From Populus alba (lineage: Eukaryota; Streptophyta; Magnoliopsida; Malpighiales; Salicaceae), in contig NC_133297.1 in the NCBI RefSeq assembly GCF_005239225.2, forward strand, positions 15,240,147 through 15,304,146: DNA of 64,000 nucleotides, written 5' to 3'. Under the pieces are notes generated by a model, which ran no database searches, was not told the origin of the DNA, and was given only the letters and a program-made list of their open reading frames with translations. Of this stretch, positions 63,323 to 64,000 are shown piece after piece; position 1 is the first letter of the stretch, and each line of letters opens with the position of its first letter. The position numbers and the translations under genes are program-made.

Positions 63323-63899
63323 TTAGCAATGGTAACGACAGACACAAGTGTCATTTGGCTTTTGGAAAAAGAAGCAATATCCATAAGCGCCGGCACCGTA
63401 CTTGGCCACGCATCCACTGTTGCATTCATCTTTTTGGCAGCCACCTCCATGCAATGGTTTCTCACATTGGGCATCAGCATTCGCCACCATCTTTTCGCTG
63501 CCTGCACGCAGTAAGTGATAATCAAGTCAGTGAAATAATCTTTACATAACCTTTATGTAATCAAGTCCACTACTTGCACGTTTTGGTAACAGAGACTGTA
63601 TTATAAATTTAGGTTTTTAATCTTCAAGCATTTCCTGGAAAATAACCAAATTTTAAAACATGGGTGTGCAGGTTCTCTGTGAAACAACACCTCCACGTTT
63701 ATATCTAAGCACCCTAGATGCGTGGATGTCGAACAGTTTTTATTGATTTCATACTTTTTTCTGCAAATAATCTGTTATCTACCTCATGAGCGCTGATAAA
63801 CAAAACAGCATAGGGTAGAAGTAGCATTTTACCAGAAGTGATAAAGAGAACAAGAAAAAGGAGGATGGCGAAAACTGAAAGGTTCTTCCTGGCTTCCAT
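63323..63899 (-). CDS. Defensin-like (DEFL/LCR-type) cysteine-rich secreted peptide
   Basis: The two minus-strand exons are 63899-63833 and 63501-63323, joined GT-AG in phase 1, giving 81 aa. Exon 1 is almost exactly a signal peptide (MEARKNLSVF, then a Leu/Phe/Ile core, ending FITSG), the classic defensin-like gene structure. The mature part has eight cysteines with spacing C-x8-C-x4-C-x3-C-x11-C-x9-C-x1-C-x3-C, which contains the CS-alpha-beta signature (C-x3-C and C-x-C) and a Gly-x-Cys. DEFL peptides include antimicrobial and reproductive signalling members; the sequence does not say which this is. Reading on past the exon 1 donor gives a false 61-aa frame. Such genes are usually missed by automatic annotation because the mature exon lacks a start. 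Confidence 0.8.
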
Positions 63900-64000
63900 A
63901 TTTCTTTATGCTAAAGTGTATCCAACAAGAAGCTGGCAGAGATGGCGGTGATATAGACGCTGCTTGTGATTAATTGAGTGTAGGGCGTGTTTGCCCGTAT
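63900..64000. other. Upstream region of the defensin-like gene, cut by the window edge
   Basis: Only about 100 bases of promoter/leader are present, and no clear TATA box was identified. Nothing else is visible. Confidence 0.4.

Noticed and set aside
63714..63832. 61-codon frame continuing past the signal peptide of the defensin-like gene
   Set aside because: It is unspliced read-through of the intron; the eight-cysteine exon at 63501-63323 joins in phase instead.

Overview
The window is nuclear DNA of a flowering plant, most likely a woody eudicot of the Salicaceae (Populus or a relative). The genes are interrupted by many GT-AG introns, the spacers are very AT-rich, and the encoded proteins are plant-type: chloroplast tRNase Z, an IQD calmodulin-binding protein, plant mitochondrial formate dehydrogenase and a defensin-like peptide. 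The genus is inferred from the style of the dispersed repeats and was not tested by a search.

Layout: (1) 1-5.1 kb is gene-free and holds two Tourist/Harbinger-like MITEs with TAA target-site duplications, plus smaller repeats. (2) 5.2-12.9 kb carries two minus-strand genes in tandem: an 8-exon tRNase Z (TRZ2-like) and a 6-exon BPI/LBP-family gene. (3) 12.9-22.8 kb is gene-free and full of degenerate approximately 150-bp tandem repeats and related blocks. (4) 22.8-27.0 kb is an 11-exon DUF1664 gene with a probable GC-AG intron. (5) 27.0-31.0 kb is repeats and microsatellites, ending in the promoter of eIF1A. (6) eIF1A (plus) and an IQD33-like gene (minus) converge at 31.1-34.6 kb. (7) A 12-exon TAF6 gene spans 37.6-45.8 kb, with a decayed EF-hand gene just downstream on the opposite strand. 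(8) 46.7-54.2 kb is gene-free and includes a 1.1-kb tandem duplication. (9) 54.2-58.2 kb is a 6-exon mitochondrial formate dehydrogenase with direct repeats in its promoter. (10) 58.2-64 kb holds a decayed Ty1/copia pol remnant and a two-exon defensin-like gene.

As in most eukaryotic windows, the genes do not form one pathway. They cover basal transcription (TAF6), translation initiation (eIF1A), organellar tRNA 3'-end maturation (TRZ2), C1 metabolism (FDH), calmodulin/cytoskeleton signalling (IQD) and lipid or LPS recognition and defence (BPI/LBP, defensin-like). Gene order resembles two Arabidopsis neighbourhoods (TAF6-DUF1664-BPI/LBP, and IQD33-eIF1A) interleaved on one segment.

Exon models were built by hand from splice sites, reading-frame phase and remembered family sequence. 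All phases close without internal stops. No genuinely new biological system was found. The items most worth following up are the FDH promoter repeats, the 1.1-kb tandem duplication, the ancestral gene-order signal, the unusual 5' splice site in the DUF1664 gene, and the MITE foldback.
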